This document shows, piece by piece, positions 10,948 to 22,535 of a stretch of 64,000 nucleotides of DNA. This DNA is from Galerina marginata (taxonomy: Eukaryota; Basidiomycota; Agaricomycetes; Agaricales; Galerinaceae). Location of the stretch: the NCBI GenBank assembly GCA_023014335.1, contig JAECYW010000029.1:124001-188000 (forward strand). The letters are read 5' to 3'. The notes beneath the pieces were generated by a model. The model searched no databases and was not told the origin of the DNA. It was given only the letters and a program-made list of their open reading frames with translations. Position 1 is the stretch's first letter, and each line of letters starts with the position of its first letter. Position numbers and translations under genes: made by a program.

Positions 10948-13038
10948 ATGCCGAAGCGTCCTCCTACCGACCATGGTGGAGAAGAACCTTCGAAACGATT
11001 TTGTGGGAGCCAGAAGAACCTAGCTTCACTCGCGGAGCAGATCATCAGTCCTGAACCCATTTTTTGGGACCGAACATGTGGGGATGGTCTTGAACTATCG
11101 CAAGAAGGGATTCTCTTTGAGCGTAAGGGCCTTTACACAATATGACTACACCGCTAATGTCGTTGTGCTTCAACAGTAGGACCCGTGCAGCAAAAACAAA
11201 AGGATCTTTCAACCAAACTTACTCTCAATGGCCATCTGACATATGTAGATATTATCATCCTGAAACTGGTCGATCATTGGACGATAGCAGACAAAGAGAT
11301 AAACGAGAAGGAATTCATGCGATACTGCCACTACTGTGTGAACTACTATGCATTCTATGTCCTGTTCAGCGAACAGCTCAAGCAACAGGTAGCACTTGCA
11401 AAAAACAAGGATGATGTCAACTTTGGCCAGTTTCTGGCCTTAAAAACATCCCTGGAAAATGACACCAAACCTTTTGTATGTAATCCCTTACCTCTCTGGT
11501 CTTGTTTTAACATTAAAGTTGCAATAGATGCTCCGACGAGCTGTCTTTCTCCGCTTTTTAGAAAAAACATCACGTCATACTGGACGACTTCGCGAGTATC
11601 TCAATGAAGGGAAATTGATGAGACGGGAAATTCGTTTGTTTGAGAATATTGGAAAATATATGCGCAAAAAGGCAACTTATATTGGGTTGGAAAGGTAAGT
11701 AATACTTTTTCTTTCCAACCTCAGAGGCTCTTATGCCTTTTCCAGAGCAAGTCGGGGATTTGTAGATGAACTCAAAATGAAGCACCTTGTTGAGCTTGAA
11801 ACACAGGTGCTTAAAGGTCTAGCATCTGGAGAACTCAGTGACACCAGCGAAGAACATGATGGTCATCCAAATTATATTCTACTTGAAGGAAAGATGCACC
11901 GAATTCGTCGTCCGACAGATGAGAAAGTCCATCCTTGTATACTTTGGACAAAGGACAGCCCAGACGATGATACAGTAACACCAAGAAAAATAGTATGCAT
12001 CCTTTCTTTTCCTTGCCAGTTTAATTCTTTCAGGGAGTTTACAAGGCTTCATCCAGTTTGGTGGTTTCATCCATGGCCTGCACCATCATTTTGAGGTGTT
12101 TGAGGAAGAAAATATATTCACCCAGGCAGAAATACAATCAACTACGTCATGTGTCTGGTGAGTGATTTGTCCTGTCCTCTTTTGCTTTCTCATTGTCCTC
12201 AGCACCAAGTCTATCCTCAATCGCAAGCGCGTTAATGCACGAGGGAAAATGACTAAGGCTCTAGGCTTGCACTCATCTTTTAGCATTCCTTATCATATGC
12301 AGGTTCGTGCTTTTCCCTTCATTTGCGACAACTTTTCATAGATAGCCTTAGGTACCTAGTGGAACGCAGCCTGATGGTTCTCGGATCACTATCACAAACC
12401 TAGAACCCTGTATGTCATCTCATGATTCAAAAGTGGTAAAAGGTAGAAAGTTCTTGCATTTTAGTTCTCGAGGCACGGCACTTTGCATTCTTAACTGGGT
12501 TTCTTCCCGAATTTGCCACTCGACACATGGTTTGTAAAACTTCTTTCCGTGAACACACAAATGTTGAGATATTCTACTAATTATGGTTCCCTGCAGACAG
12601 CGGCAAGAAATGCAAATATGCTCAATATATTGGGATCTCCAAAACCATCTACTTTCGGAACATATGACTACTCAGCATCGTCTCACCTTGATGATGACAT
12701 GGGACCTTCGTCAGGCTGGGTTATGAAACGTCCAAAATCTGTATGTTTCTATAATCCTTAACTGTGACTAAATATCTTATCATATCCAGGTTCAAGACAG
12801 CACCAAAAATTTTGTGTGGGTCTCCCACCGTCTTATAGTTGAGCTGGCGGAGCACACTCAGTGGTTTTGGGATGCGAGCTCCGAGGAACATGCGACAACC
12901 ACAGATGATTTTTCTCTCCCTCGACCTAAACTAACCAATGGATACATTAAAAATCACCCAAACTCTGCACAGTGGACCCGCGTGGCAGTCATTACAAAAG
13001 CAGTAGCATCTTCATTCAAGCGGGCTACTGCCTTTTAA
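10948..13038 (+). CDS. Unrecognised multi-exon gene, about 523 aa
   Basis: The start ATG at 10948 opens a basic N-terminus (MPKRPPTDHGGEEPSKR). Exons: 10948-11122, 11177-11475, 11528-11694, 11746-11936 or -11992, 12034-12157, 12203-12302, 12352-12409, 12465-12529, 12597-12740 and 12790-13038. All junctions are GT-AG and in frame except the exon 4/5 junction. That junction keeps frame only if exon 4 ends at 11936, giving a 97-bp intron. Ending at 11992, the more obvious coding end, gives a one-base shift. The middle is Lys/Glu-rich and probably helical; one exon has a His/Phe-rich stretch (GFIHGLHHHFEVFEEE). No catalytic motif or domain recognised. Confidence 0.65.
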
Positions 13039-13515
13039 ACAACAACTAGCTCACAATTTGTCAGGCTATATACATATAGAAATCACCCAAGACACAGTAC
13101 CGTGCTCCGCACGGTGTTATTTCTCGATATGCCATGTACATGAAACTGCTGCCACTTGTTGAATAATGATAAGAGTACAGAATGGATAATGTTTGTAGGG
13201 TATAGTTTGTGCTAGGATCACTGGTAACCGAATCTAATGCCCTGCATCCTCACGTCCACGCTTTAAAGGGCCACCAGCAGAAGAGGATGGCGAGTACTGA
13301 GCCTGAGCCGAAGAGGAGGAAGCCTGCGGTTGACGAACAGGCAGGCGGACTGGCTGGCCATGTGAAAGGGATGCCGCCGAGTATAAGTCTCGCTGATAAA
13401 AATTAGTATTGTATGTATCTAGAATCATTCACTGTGAAGGCATGGGTGGTGCAGACCATCACACACAGCAAGGCCATGATGACAAAGTCATTCCGTTATT
13501 AGAAGCTCAGTCACT
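13039..13515. other. Intergenic, contains one perfect hairpin
   Basis: No coding region is supported here. The only structure seen is a 7-bp perfect inverted repeat at 13099-13115. Confidence 0.5.
13099..13115. repeat. Perfect short hairpin ACCGTGC-TCC-GCACGGT
   Basis: Seven-base stem with a three-base loop. A nearly identical hairpin lies at 53934-53948. Such GC-rich hairpins occur at Helitron 3' ends. No CTRR motif follows at a suitable distance here on either strand, so a mobile-element end is not shown. Confidence 0.5.
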
Positions 13516-14712
13516 TCAGGAATCAGGAGGCAGGTAGAAACTTTGAGTTCCTTGAAGGTAGAGGTCATGACGGACGAAAGCCGTGTTGTAAGTTCTTACA
13601 GAGTTGTTGTATCGTAAATGCCGACGTATAGTCAGAAATCCAAAATCCTTTGTGATTGCAAAATCCACCTCTTCTGACTTGACCTCGTGCTGACTGAAGT
13701 TTGCCATGATTGCATATTGTGGAAGTCGGAAACGAGGCACTGGCCAATATAAGGACAAGAAAAGACAAGAAATTTCGATGACTACGTTGTAACAGAGCCC
13801 CGCGCAAGGTCAGATGAAATCCTTGCCGCCACGAGTACCCCGGGACGCTGCTTCTTTTTCTGGGCCTCAGACGTGATCCTCATAGCTCCGCAATACCCTT
13901 TTCAGTGTTTCAAGAAAGATATGCAGACTTTGGATCCACATAACAATAGTATGCCATACGATTCTGCCAGGAAGATTCTAGATTTGAGGTAACGAGTCTC
14001 CATTCCCTGAGACATACCCGCCAACGAAGTGCCAGGGTTAGGAAGACCACCTAAACGATCCAGAAAATTACGAGGTGAAGTGTTAGGTGATGTATCACCG
14101 CCTTCATGAAGGGACGGGGATCGAGAAGGAGGCGGACGACGACGACAAAGGGGTGATGGCAGCTGATCTTGGGGCCGGGATGTGTGGGGAGAAATGCAGA
14201 ACTGACTGGAACCACAGAACGATTTACTCCTGCTGCGAATGGTCGAAGTGACAGATCGTGATGACAGGCTCAGAGAATTCAAATTGCGACGACGAGATCG
14301 CGACAACGAACGTGGCTCGTCTGGAGAATATGACCGTCGGTATGGCTGGCGCAGCGACCGCGAAGACCTTCCACGCTCAGACGATAAACTCGGAGACCTC
14401 GGGCCCAATCGACGAGGTCGCGACAACGAACGTGGCTCATCTGGAGAATATGACCTTCGGTATGGCTGGCGCAGCGACCGCGAAGACCTTCCGCGCTCAA
14501 GCGATAGGCTTGGACAATTCGGGAAGCGACGTCGGGAACGGGATCGACTGTATGGGGAATGAGGCCTGCGCACTGAGCGGGAGGATGGGTGGCGGGGGTG
14601 ACGGCTGATGTGAGGCGCGGCTGTAACGGTCGAAACGAGAAGACGGGGCGGGATGAGGAGGGCGAGGAGAGGGCGAACAGTGGTAAGGACTCAGGTACGT
14701 ATCAACATCCAT
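13516..14712 (-). CDS. SR-rich (Arg/Ser) protein locus, structure uncertain
   Basis: On the minus strand, 13902-14573 is open and encodes an Arg/Ser-rich protein with SRSRSRRR, GRSSRSLRQPYRRSYSPDEP (twice) and SRSKSF. An ATG at 14712 (MDVDTYLSPYH) starts a proline-rich frame that would need an intron or a +1 shift to reach the SR frame. A separate frame at 13516-13758 (LYWPVPRFRLPQY, ITKDFGFLTIRRHLRYNN) may be a 3' exon. SR domains usually act in RNA splicing or mRNP binding, but no RRM is visible. The repeat also leaves the opposite strand open, which I treat as a by-product. Confidence 0.4.
14291..14530. repeat. Two tandem 120-bp units in the SR-coding region
   Basis: Units begin at 14291 and 14411, exactly 120 bp (40 codons) apart, and differ at only a few positions. 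A weaker partial third unit starts near 14531. The period is a multiple of three, so unit gain or loss keeps the SR frame. Confidence 0.85.
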
Positions 14713-14829
14713 AGTGAAGGAGTCGCGAAGCAGACTGCGTGGGGCGGCGAGCGGCCAAGATGTCGTGGACAAATAAGTACTAGCCCAAGAGGCGCATCAG
14801 CATGAAGCCTTCAAGCCCTGTGATTCCAG

Positions 14830-15320
14830 CCCGCCTGAGTCACCAGCGCTTTTCAGTTACGGAATAGCTAGGTTAAGGATTAGTTCAACACGTTTGTCAG
14901 GGCAGGCTAGGCGTGATCGATTTCCTCCCATGGGCTTTCCAGAAGCCGAATCAACGAGTAGCAGCAGCGACGAGGAGGTTTGGGCGAAGTGGATAAAGTC
15001 GGAGAATAGCACCTTGGCCGTAAATCATGTGCACACCCTCGATGACAACATCGCGACAATCACTAATTAGTAACAAACTCGGCTGGAATGTCGGCAATGA
15101 CGAATCGACGTTGTTCTGGAGTACTGCAGGACGGAGAGCTAGAGTCTGCGGTACCCCAACCATTATGAAGCCGCTGGTGTGAAGGGCTTTGGTATCCTGA
15201 GGGATGACAGAGGAGAGAGCAGCGAACGATCGCGCTACTCCTCTGCCAAAAGTTCGACCTGCAACTTTTGTCCCAGAAGATGGGCAAATATGGATGGAAA
15301 GGCGTGGACGTAGCATAATA
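14830..15320 (-). repeat. Diverged copy of part of module X
   Basis: On the minus strand 14951-15316 encodes GRTFGRGVARSFAALSSVI followed by SGFIMVGVPQTLAL. This matches the RGVARSPAAHSSVIQ and following GFCIGLGQIAIA region of module X, but with much more divergence than the other copies. The flanking CAACGAGTAGCAGCAGCGACG stretch near 14950 also resembles module X. It is an older copy, or a relic of the source gene. Confidence 0.5.
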
Positions 15321-15573
15321 GTATATTATTTCTATCCCTATACACTTTATACTATATAGTACAATTTTTTTAATGCCTAAAGTCGTCAGAAACAGCCTCG
15401 GGAGCCTTCATCGACGATGAAGAGTCGAAGTGGAACTCATTTGGCAGGTTTGTGGTGGCTGTGCGCTTAGTCATCTGTCCAGATTTATTGGAGGCGTTGC
15501 GCCTCCCCAAAGCATAAGTCGATGACAAGATAACAATTATAGGGTTCGAGCAGGTGCATAGAAGGTAAAGACG

Positions 15574-15948
15574 TTAGTGAAAACCATGAAAAGCAAGGAC
15601 GAACACGACTAAAGTCATTTTGTAGTGCATACCCACTCCCACCGCTTGATATATGAAGATTAACTTTTTCAACAATCTCCTATCTAAGCATGACGATGCA
15701 AATAAGAAAACGAATAAAATGATGAAAACAAATCTTATCGTCGGATAGCAAAATGAGCCAACCGCGCTGTCAAACCATGTATTCCAAGCGAGAATCGTCG
15801 GAGTGACGACGAAGGAAGCTTTCCCGAGGGCTCGCTGAATTAAAACGCCGTGGTAAAACAGTAGAGTGGCGTCTAAAATGACCATCTGCCCTATGAGGCT
15901 ATGGGAAAGTTGGTGTCCAAACTGCACGAATCCCTGAGTAGAAGGCAT
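15574..15948 (-). pseudogene. Diverged relative of the module Y' intron/exon segment
   Basis: A minus-strand open frame contains SAVGSFCYPTIR followed by an intron-like Phe/Val-rich translation and a DRRLLKKLIF segment. Nucleotides 15680-15780 align by eye with 2710-2830 and with the reverse of 48180-48260. These share the pattern of exon end, pyrimidine-rich intron, then DLLKQ-type exon start. It therefore belongs to the same source gene as module Y'. No function assigned. Confidence 0.4.
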
Positions 15949-16310
15949 GACGAGGAGAATTTTGAAAGGTGGAGAAATCGAAGCCGGAGGATGTCACGGG
16001 TGGCGAGAGGTAGCCTGCGTAGCTCTTAAGTCGTTCATGGAGGTCGATGACTGTCGATGAACGTTCGTCATCTCCGCGTGTCGGTGAAGCTCATAACTGT
16101 AAGAGGGCTGGTGATAGGGTTATGTAGATTAAACGGGAAAGCGAAAGCAGAACCAACCTGTTCCGTGCTTGGTTTGCAACGCTAAAACCTACGTAATCCG
16201 AAGGGCACATCACATATATCGTGGTATGGCTAGGAGAGACTAGATAAAACCGCCTGCTGACTCGGACTCCGAATAGCCCGCTTGAAAGAATGAGTCGACC
16301 AGCACAGCAG
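15949..16310. other. No supported gene
   Basis: The 3' flank of the minus-strand gene ending at 16311. I see no convincing coding region, repeat copy or structured RNA here. Confidence 0.4.
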
Positions 16311-17698
16311 CTACAAAGCGCTACCGCTAAGCTCAAGAGGATGGAGTTGGTGGTAAGCCGAGTTCAGACGCAGCGTATGCGTGTCGGTTTCGGCAACAGG
16401 AGTGGCTGAAGGTACGGCATGACTCTCATCGGACGTGTTGGCGTGTTGTCAAGATCCATTTGTTAGAGACTTGTCGGCGTCGTACTCACGCCTGTTCTTC
16501 AGGAAGGGGGTAGGTGACTGAGAGATTTCGCGTTCGATCATTCTTCGTCTGACGTAGGCGCGTTCCCCAGCGAGGTTTGTCCTGATGTTGGGCGATGTGA
16601 CAATCGAAGATGAAACGAGATTGGTGAGATCTTTGCATTGACGAATATCCGACGCCTTGATAAATACCTGCGGCGACGCAGTGATGTCAATGACGTGGCC
16701 AATTTTGACTGTTGTCCAGTGACCCAGAGTTTTGCGAAAGATATCGAAGGTATTTTCGGGGGCAAGTGATAGCCCAGCTTGGCAGAGAATGGCCTCGTTC
16801 AGAATGAAGAGGGGCCAGACAAAGCCTTCCTGAACCTCAAGGCCTTCGGTTCAACGTTAGCATGTATAAGGTTACGGTGGGAGGGAGACTCACAAGAACT
16901 GTGTGTTTTGCTCTCTCCCTACTCTGAATCTGAAGGGCGTCCTTTTGACTTCTTCTTTCCCACTGCCGTTGTGCCTCAGCCATCTGCTCGGCAAAGATAT
17001 CCGTCATGTGAGAAGAGAATGCGGGCGCAGTCTGAGTACGCTTTGTAGCCAATGGAGGAGGTAGTAACACCTCAACGCCTGATAAGGCGGGATCAATGGC
17101 GAAATGTGGGGAACGAGGAAGAGGTTCAGGTGTGGACCGTAGTTGCGTAGACAAGGCGGGAAGTGGTGGCGGCGGTAGCATGAATGCAGGGCTTGTCTGA
17201 AGAGGAAATGGTGGCGGCGGTAACGTTCTGTCGGACAATAAAGCTTGACGGGGCCGAACGACCTCGTGCGCCGCCTGAGGGCAACCAGCGTCGGCCTCGA
17301 TGCAGTGAGCCTTGCACATCTGACTTGTGCATCCCTTGCGGATTCGCGTTGAGCGGCACCCAGTCGCTCTGCATGTAAGGGGCGCGCCCTGTGTGACAGT
17401 ACTCCTTGAGGCGGGGTTCGTCGGCGTGGGTCTAAAGTCTTAATTGGAAGGTCCCAGTATAGGCAGCAAAGGTGATCGTGGCTGGTCGGAGCGTCAGTGC
17501 CAGAAATCACAGGTTGTTCGTTTCCTGGCACTGGAAAGAAATGATGTCTTAAATCATTGACGAATCATCGCAAACACAAAAGAGGTTCACCTTTGCAAGC
17601 CAACGACCCTGTTTGCCTTCCTCGTCTGCCAGGACTTCCTGGTACTCAAACCGACGGTTACAAGTAGAGCAGTTGGTCGCTAAAGATTCCCCCGCCAT
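16311..17698 (-). CDS. Agaricomycete Cys/His-motif hypothetical protein, 368 aa
   Basis: Five exons on the minus strand join in frame from the ATG at 17698: 17591-17698, 17511-17530, 16894-17431, 16490-16835 and 16311-16405. The last acceptor is the least certain. Order along the protein: a CSTCNRRF N-terminal Cys pair; a Cys/His cluster (CRATGCRSTRIRKGCTSQMC, then KAHC and GC); a long proline-rich linker with repeated PPPP; and a C-terminal region with WTTVKIGHVIDI, VFIKASDIRQC and RTNLAGERAYVRRR. As I recall them, the Cys/His cluster and the LRTNLAGER-YVR pattern recur in uncharacterised agaricomycete proteins. Metal binding is inferred. The frame is fully open, unlike the neighbouring repeats. 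Confidence 0.75.
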
Positions 17699-18049
17699 CC
17701 TGGTCTATCAAAGAAAGAGGGCGGCGAAGAGAGATAAAGTGGCGGCATAGAAAGGTGAGCATGTCGGTAACTGTCGGGCAAGCCGTTAGATATTATAGTC
17801 AGACAACAAAGCGAGGAAGGAACCTACCAAGGAAAAATAGAATGGATAGCACATACGGTGTTGGACGCACAGAATAGTGATAGACGACGGGTGTAGTGAA
17901 TCTGATGTTGAAGACGCGACGAGCAGCGTGGGTGAGCGTCAGTGGGAATGTAAGAACTCGTGATCGTGTCAAGTCACGACTGCCCCTGCCGGAGTCCGCC
18001 CCAATGGGTCGGAATCTCGAATTCCATAACAGGAACTCTCACCTCCCTC
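17699..18049. other. Short intergenic region between divergent genes
   Basis: Lies between the starts of the minus-strand gene (17698) and the plus-strand small ORF (18050), so it could hold a shared promoter region. I see no clear TATA box or repeat copy. Confidence 0.35.
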
Positions 18050-18469
18050 ATGGACAGCGAAGTGCTCAGCGACGGTACACGCGTCTTCTTCCAGGAGTTC
18101 CCCTTAATATCGTCGAAACTGGGAGGGAAATACAAGGTCTATTATTCAACCAACAGCCCCCCTGTTGATGAGTTAGGCCACCCAGGCGATTTTCATGTCA
18201 TAAAGGATGGCTATAAAACATTTATTAAACTTCCTGACAACCAACGCGACTTCAAATGGCAGCAAGTTTTAGAACTCAAGCCTGATGGAGAGACATGCCA
18301 TCCGAAAGATAGGACAATGGTCCTCAGCACCAACGGTCTCCACCCTCAGTGGTGGAAAAAAGGTGCCTTGGACGTGCCTTCCACCTTCGCCGCTGCTGTG
18401 AGAGGTTTTTTTGTAATGTTCGAAGCAGGAAATAAAGTTTCAAGGCCTCTTGACCTCACTAAAGAGTAA
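18050..18469 (+). CDS. Small hypothetical protein with HPQWW motif, 139 aa
   Basis: An ATG at 18050 opens a single uninterrupted exon of 140 codons ending at 18469. It contains SDGTRVFFQEFPLIS, LGGKYKVYYSTN, LGHPGDFHVIKDGY, CHPKDRTM and GLHPQWWKKGAL. Two decayed relatives sit in the mobile repeats (3330-3692, 47335-47660) and share the LGG/VGG, HPKDRTM and FHPQWWKKGAL segments. This is the longest and least damaged copy. The frame is also open upstream to about 17960 without an ATG. Function unknown. Confidence 0.55.
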   Translation: MDSEVLSDGTRVFFQEFPLISSKLGGKYKVYYSTNSPPVDELGHPGDFHVIKDGYKTFIKLPDNQRDFKWQQVLELKPDGETCHPKDRTMVLSTNGLHPQWWKKGALDVPSTFAAAVRGFFVMFEAGNKVSRPLDLTKE

Positions 18470-18834
18470 GCTCCCCCAATTTATATATATGTCTGTATGG
18501 GAACTGAAACATCTACTAGCTAAGCGGCATTGATGCATCCTTGAGCAGTTCAAACTTCAAAGGGAGGGACACAGCCTCAGAAAGCAGCCCTACTTACTGT
18601 CTTGCCAGTCACTGCAACTAGCTTGTAGGCCAGTGCAATGCATGGTGCATATGAGTCCACTTCCACTTTCTTTTTTATTCACCCTTCCTTCTTCTTATGG
18701 AGATTTACTCATGGAATATAAATTTAAATACTATACATGCTCCATCCAATTATCTGAGGCCAGCAAACCTAGAGGAACATATAATGTATGCCAAAGTTCC
18801 AATAAGGTGGAGAACCTTCCAAATGCACAGCATC
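18470..18834. other. No supported gene
   Basis: Starts with a short TA-rich run (about 18481-18490). No coding sequence is convincing before the RPB1 fragment that begins near 18835. Confidence 0.4.
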
Positions 18835-19675
18835 AACCATGTAGGCCGGGTTGAGGTCACTTGGTTTGCGACGATTGACGTGAAAGATCTAGATAGCGTT
18901 CTCGACAATGCAGTAGAGATTGACAGGAAGATAGTAGGGCTGGTTGGTGGGCACTCAGGGAAAAACAAACTCGCAAAGGAGTTGGCGATCTTCCACCAAG
19001 CGGGCATATTCCTCATCCAGCTTCATTGAAATTTGAGGGAACTGTCGTCAATGCCAACGCACAAGACACCGGGGAGGAAGCCGCCGGCTGGATCTGCGAC
19101 ATCTAGACGGTAATTATGTTCGAATTCCCTGTCGTTGAAGTGGAATGTCTTGATAGTTTGCTTCTCAATGAAGGCACTGTCTATTACGTCTCACCATATA
19201 CAAACTGGATGGGATGGCCGAGGGAATTTCGGACGATGCCGTTGTAGCAAACCATGACGTCCTCCAGAGCTTGCACTAGTCGACGTTGGATATAGCCAGT
19301 TTCAGCGGTCTTGACAGCAGTATCAAGGAAACCTTCACGACCTGCCATCGCATGGAAGAAGAATTCCTTGGGAGTCAGGCCACGAAGCTATGAATTCTCG
19401 ACAAGTCCACGCAACTCTGGACTGAGGTCGTCTTTAGTGAAACAGTGTTACTGGAAAGGGGTTAGATCAAAGACTAGACCGAAGTGTAAATAGAATGGTA
19501 CCTCTGTCAGGATAAGTCAAGTTCATGGCTATCGTCTCCGGCACACCAACTTCGTCCAGATCCATTCCGGTTTGGCGTACTCGTCTGAGAGGCACAGGAG
19601 ATGAAGATCGTGATCCGACATCTTTTGAAAACAGTGTAAACCTCAGAAGAGGCGCACTGACGAACAACGAAGAAA
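18835..19675 (-). pseudogene. RPB1: RPB1 fragment block B
   Basis: On the minus strand: SSEVYTVFKR (about 19660-19625), a frameshifted region, [20 protein letters not shown] (about 19560-19505) and the intron that follows this exon in the other copies. It is then fused near 19445 to [65 protein letters not shown] and PAYMVDAV. Several stops and short deletions are visible. The exon join skips several hundred residues of normal RPB1. It follows a partial module X upstream. Confidence 0.8.
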
Positions 19676-20330
19676 CAATATGTGAAATAAAAACAGTCAT
19701 TCCGCCAGGACTGGTGACGTCGCTGACTCGATGTCGACCTTGACAATATAATGGTGATACGGGGAGTGATATGCGGCCTTTATGAAGGGTTTGTCTTGGG
19801 AGAAATGTTGATGGGAGATAAATCGAATACTGCTCCTGAAGGTCTAGACCTTGAATCACATCCCCGGAACTTGGCTTGCAAGCCTGTCCAGCAGAAATGA
19901 GAGATACAGAGTCGAGTAGTACTTGCTGCAAAGCCCTGCGATTTCAGTCCACCAATGCCACCAGCGCCTTTGGGCTCCGGAATAGCTAAGTTGGTTCACC
20001 AGGCTCGACCGGGGCAGACTTCTCGGCGTCCGAATTGACTTCCTACACAAAGAATTTTGAGAAGCCGAAGCGGGGCTTCACAAGTCGCTCGAGCGTCATT
20101 CAAATTGTAAGAAAACTTGATTCTAAGAAGTCGGAATACAGCAGCGTGCCAGCGATAGCGATTTGGCCCAGTCCGATGCAAAACCCAGTGGCGATACCGC
20201 GTGCACAACCTGGATGACAGAGGAATGAGCAGCGGATGATCGCGCTACTCCTCTGCTAATTCTACGACTCCGATCTGGTCTTGAGGCAGTGAGGCGAGGT
20301 CGAGGGTTGAGCTTGACATGCTTGACATAA
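19676..20330 (-). repeat. Partial module X (inverted copy)
   Basis: Minus-strand copy of the 3' two thirds of module X: DLASLPQDQIGVVELAEE, RGVARSSAAHSSVIQ, LSYSGAQRRWWHWW, then the DSVSLISAG branch also found at 25742-26098 and 42174-42623. The 5' part (MNKRTLRG onward) is missing and is replaced at about 20330 by ACC1 sequence. Confidence 0.75.
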
Positions 20331-22105
20331 ATACAGGATGTGCATGTAGGAGACGCCAACTGTGCGCGACGCAGCCGCAAACAATTGTAAGTAGTAAATA
20401 TCGTGGTCCCAGGTATCGAGGGTCAGGCAAATAGGAAGCGGTCCGTCCTTGATCTCACGCACACAGGAAAGTCGTTCAAGGATGACTGCCTCTTTGGAGG
20501 TCGCTGCTAGCATTAAATGTGAAAATCCATTCTTGGATGTATAGGCTTCTCATTCGACCACATTGTTCAGAGCAGAGGCCCTGGTCAAGATGATAAGTTC
20601 GGCCTTCGACTTGAACGGCACATTCTCCGAGACCGACGAGGTATGCACCAATGCCGACTGAGCGAACGCTGACAAGTATAATTGTGAAAATGTCGTCATA
20701 AGCTCTGGAGGTTTCTCCGGCAAGAAGGCCAGAGCCTTTCCAGTATTCGACACCAAGACCATCCTGCATTTCAATAACATATGTGATCTAGTTACGGCGT
20801 TGGCCAGCTCCTTGAATCACCAAGGTGGTCACAGAATCCGGGCCAGTCTCTTTGGTTTAAGGTTGGTTTACGGTCGTTTTCGGGTGTAAGATAGCTAACA
20901 CCTTTCTCATGGCGTTTAGGATCGTTCGCCGACAAGTATATACATGGCAGGTCTTGATCGCGAGCATACTGTGTGACCAAAGGAACCGATCTTGTAAGTG
21001 CTGTCGTTGGTGATGACAACAGCTTTTCGGCCTCTGAGGGAATTCGAGGGTTCTTAGGAAGAATACCCCACCATACCGCAGGTGCTATTATCCTGCGCCT
21101 TGTTGACCTCGGCAAGTTTGCCATATTCATTCAAGACGAGTTCTTTGGATTCTAAGAATACCTTCGGCAAAACAAGGAGGATAAGTCTTGCGAGCCTTGA
21201 TCCAAACGTCGGCAAAGCTTGGTAACGCTAAAGCTGCAAAGACTCCCTGGTAGGGCATGCCTGATGAACGGGTAAAAGGTGCAAATGGCCTTTGTCGCCG
21301 ATGAACTTGAGGATGATAGTTCCTTTGTCCGCAATGATTTCTTGATATCCACCGTAGGCGACAACGAAACCAGATACATTTTCGACGACGCAGAGTATGG
21401 GGGTCACGTTGACTTCGCTGGCAAGAGCTATCCTAATCTCTGAACCAGTAACATGGAGACGTCATAGGCGCTTACCATTCAACGGAGCCTGAGATGGCAG
21501 CCAGTACATCTTCGTAATCAACAGCGAGGTTATTCACGAAGGTGTGGTTGCAATCTGCATTCTGATGTTCGGCGCTGACGATTTCAATGGCGTCAAGGTT
21601 GCTCGTCACAAACCGGTCCGTATCAGAAATGAGATATTCCGAGGTGCTCATCATGAAGAAGCGGTTGTCAAGCTGATTTTCGCGTGCGACAGCATGGTAT
21701 ATGTGAATTTGCTTCAACAAAACATGGTTTCAGATTGCAGTCGGACAGGCGGCAAAGTTCCAACTGGAGGGCCAAAGCTGGTTCGATATTATGAATGGTC
21801 GCCTCTGCTTTCCAGATTCCCTCAGAGCCACGCAAGGTGAAGTAAGCCGGTTATTCGTCACGACGGCAGAGAAGGATGGAGATGCGGCAAACCCCACAGC
21901 AAGTAAGGATTTCAGTATGATTGTTCACGAAGTTCAAGTTGACCATTTCTTTCTTCCAGTCGCCAATGTCCTCCTCATCGCGGAAAATACGAAGAGCTAC
22001 ATTGGCAACATTGGGTGTTGGCTATTAGGACTATGTCGCTCTCAGGATGCCCGTGCATCGACGGCAGGCAGCATGGAGACCACTGCATCGAAACCTTTGT
22101 ATCCA
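20331..22105 (-). pseudogene. ACC1: ACC1 fragment, central and carboxyltransferase region
   Basis: Minus-strand sequence collinear with acetyl-CoA carboxylase: FDAVVSMLPAVDA (about 22095), VANVALRIF, IHNIEPALALQLELCRL, IHIYHAVARENQLDNRFF (about 21715), STSEYLISDTDRFVTSNLDA, NADCNH, YEDVLAAISG, VSGFVVAYGGYQEI (about 21370), SKELVLNEYGKLAEV, YKIGSF, then in the carboxyltransferase domain QDGLGVEYWKGSGLLAGETS (about 20768-20700) and EIKDGPLPI. Frames switch repeatedly, and segments such as the one after NRFF are deleted. No biotin-carboxylase domain is present. It is a captured, decayed fragment with a transposase join on one side and module X on the other. Confidence 0.85.
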
Positions 22106-22535
22106 TGAGATCTTCGTAGCCGGGACGCGAAACCAGCGCTTGTAAGAACCGTACCGCAGGACGGGCTATTCGGAAATCCCTTGTAACTGCAGCGGTTTGG
22201 GTGCTCTGCTATCGGGCGGCCTCGCTTGTATGTATGATGGCAGCTAGGGTGCGAGCAAAGAGCCTAGATCGTGGTTTTTCCATCGAGTTCAAATTGCCTT
22301 GTGGCTGATTCAGGGTCAACTGGAAGATCACTTAACAATTGTGTTGTTTGAGGTGTAATTTCAGCTTCAGATCCGAGCAGAGCGAGTCGGAGAACACAGC
22401 CCATCATTTCCAGAACGAAATGGCATCCAGATCTAGGGACCTTCGAGACGATCTGCAAACCCACAATGGTAAACACTATCAGTTGGATGACCGGGTTCAC
22501 CCCTTCAGGATGGGGCGAAAGTGGTGGTCTGTCAT
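22106..22535 (-). pseudogene. Tnp2-type transposase fragment
   Basis: Minus strand, starting exactly at the end of transposase intron 1 (ATGACAG acceptor) and encoding HHFRPILKG-like, NPVIQLIVFTIVGLQIVSK, CHFVLEMMGCVLRLAL and SATRQFELDGKTTI. An internal deletion then leads to RPGYEDLMD. It is joined upstream to RPB1 (KVKKILES) and downstream to ACC1 (YKGFDAVVS). Confidence 0.85.

Noticed and set aside
14239..14562. Plus-strand Arg/Asp-rich ORF as a gene
   Set aside because: It is the complement of the SR-coding tandem repeat; such repeats commonly leave both strands open.
18697..19029. Plus-strand ORF of 110 codons
   Set aside because: Its second half is the complement of RPB1 codons in block B.
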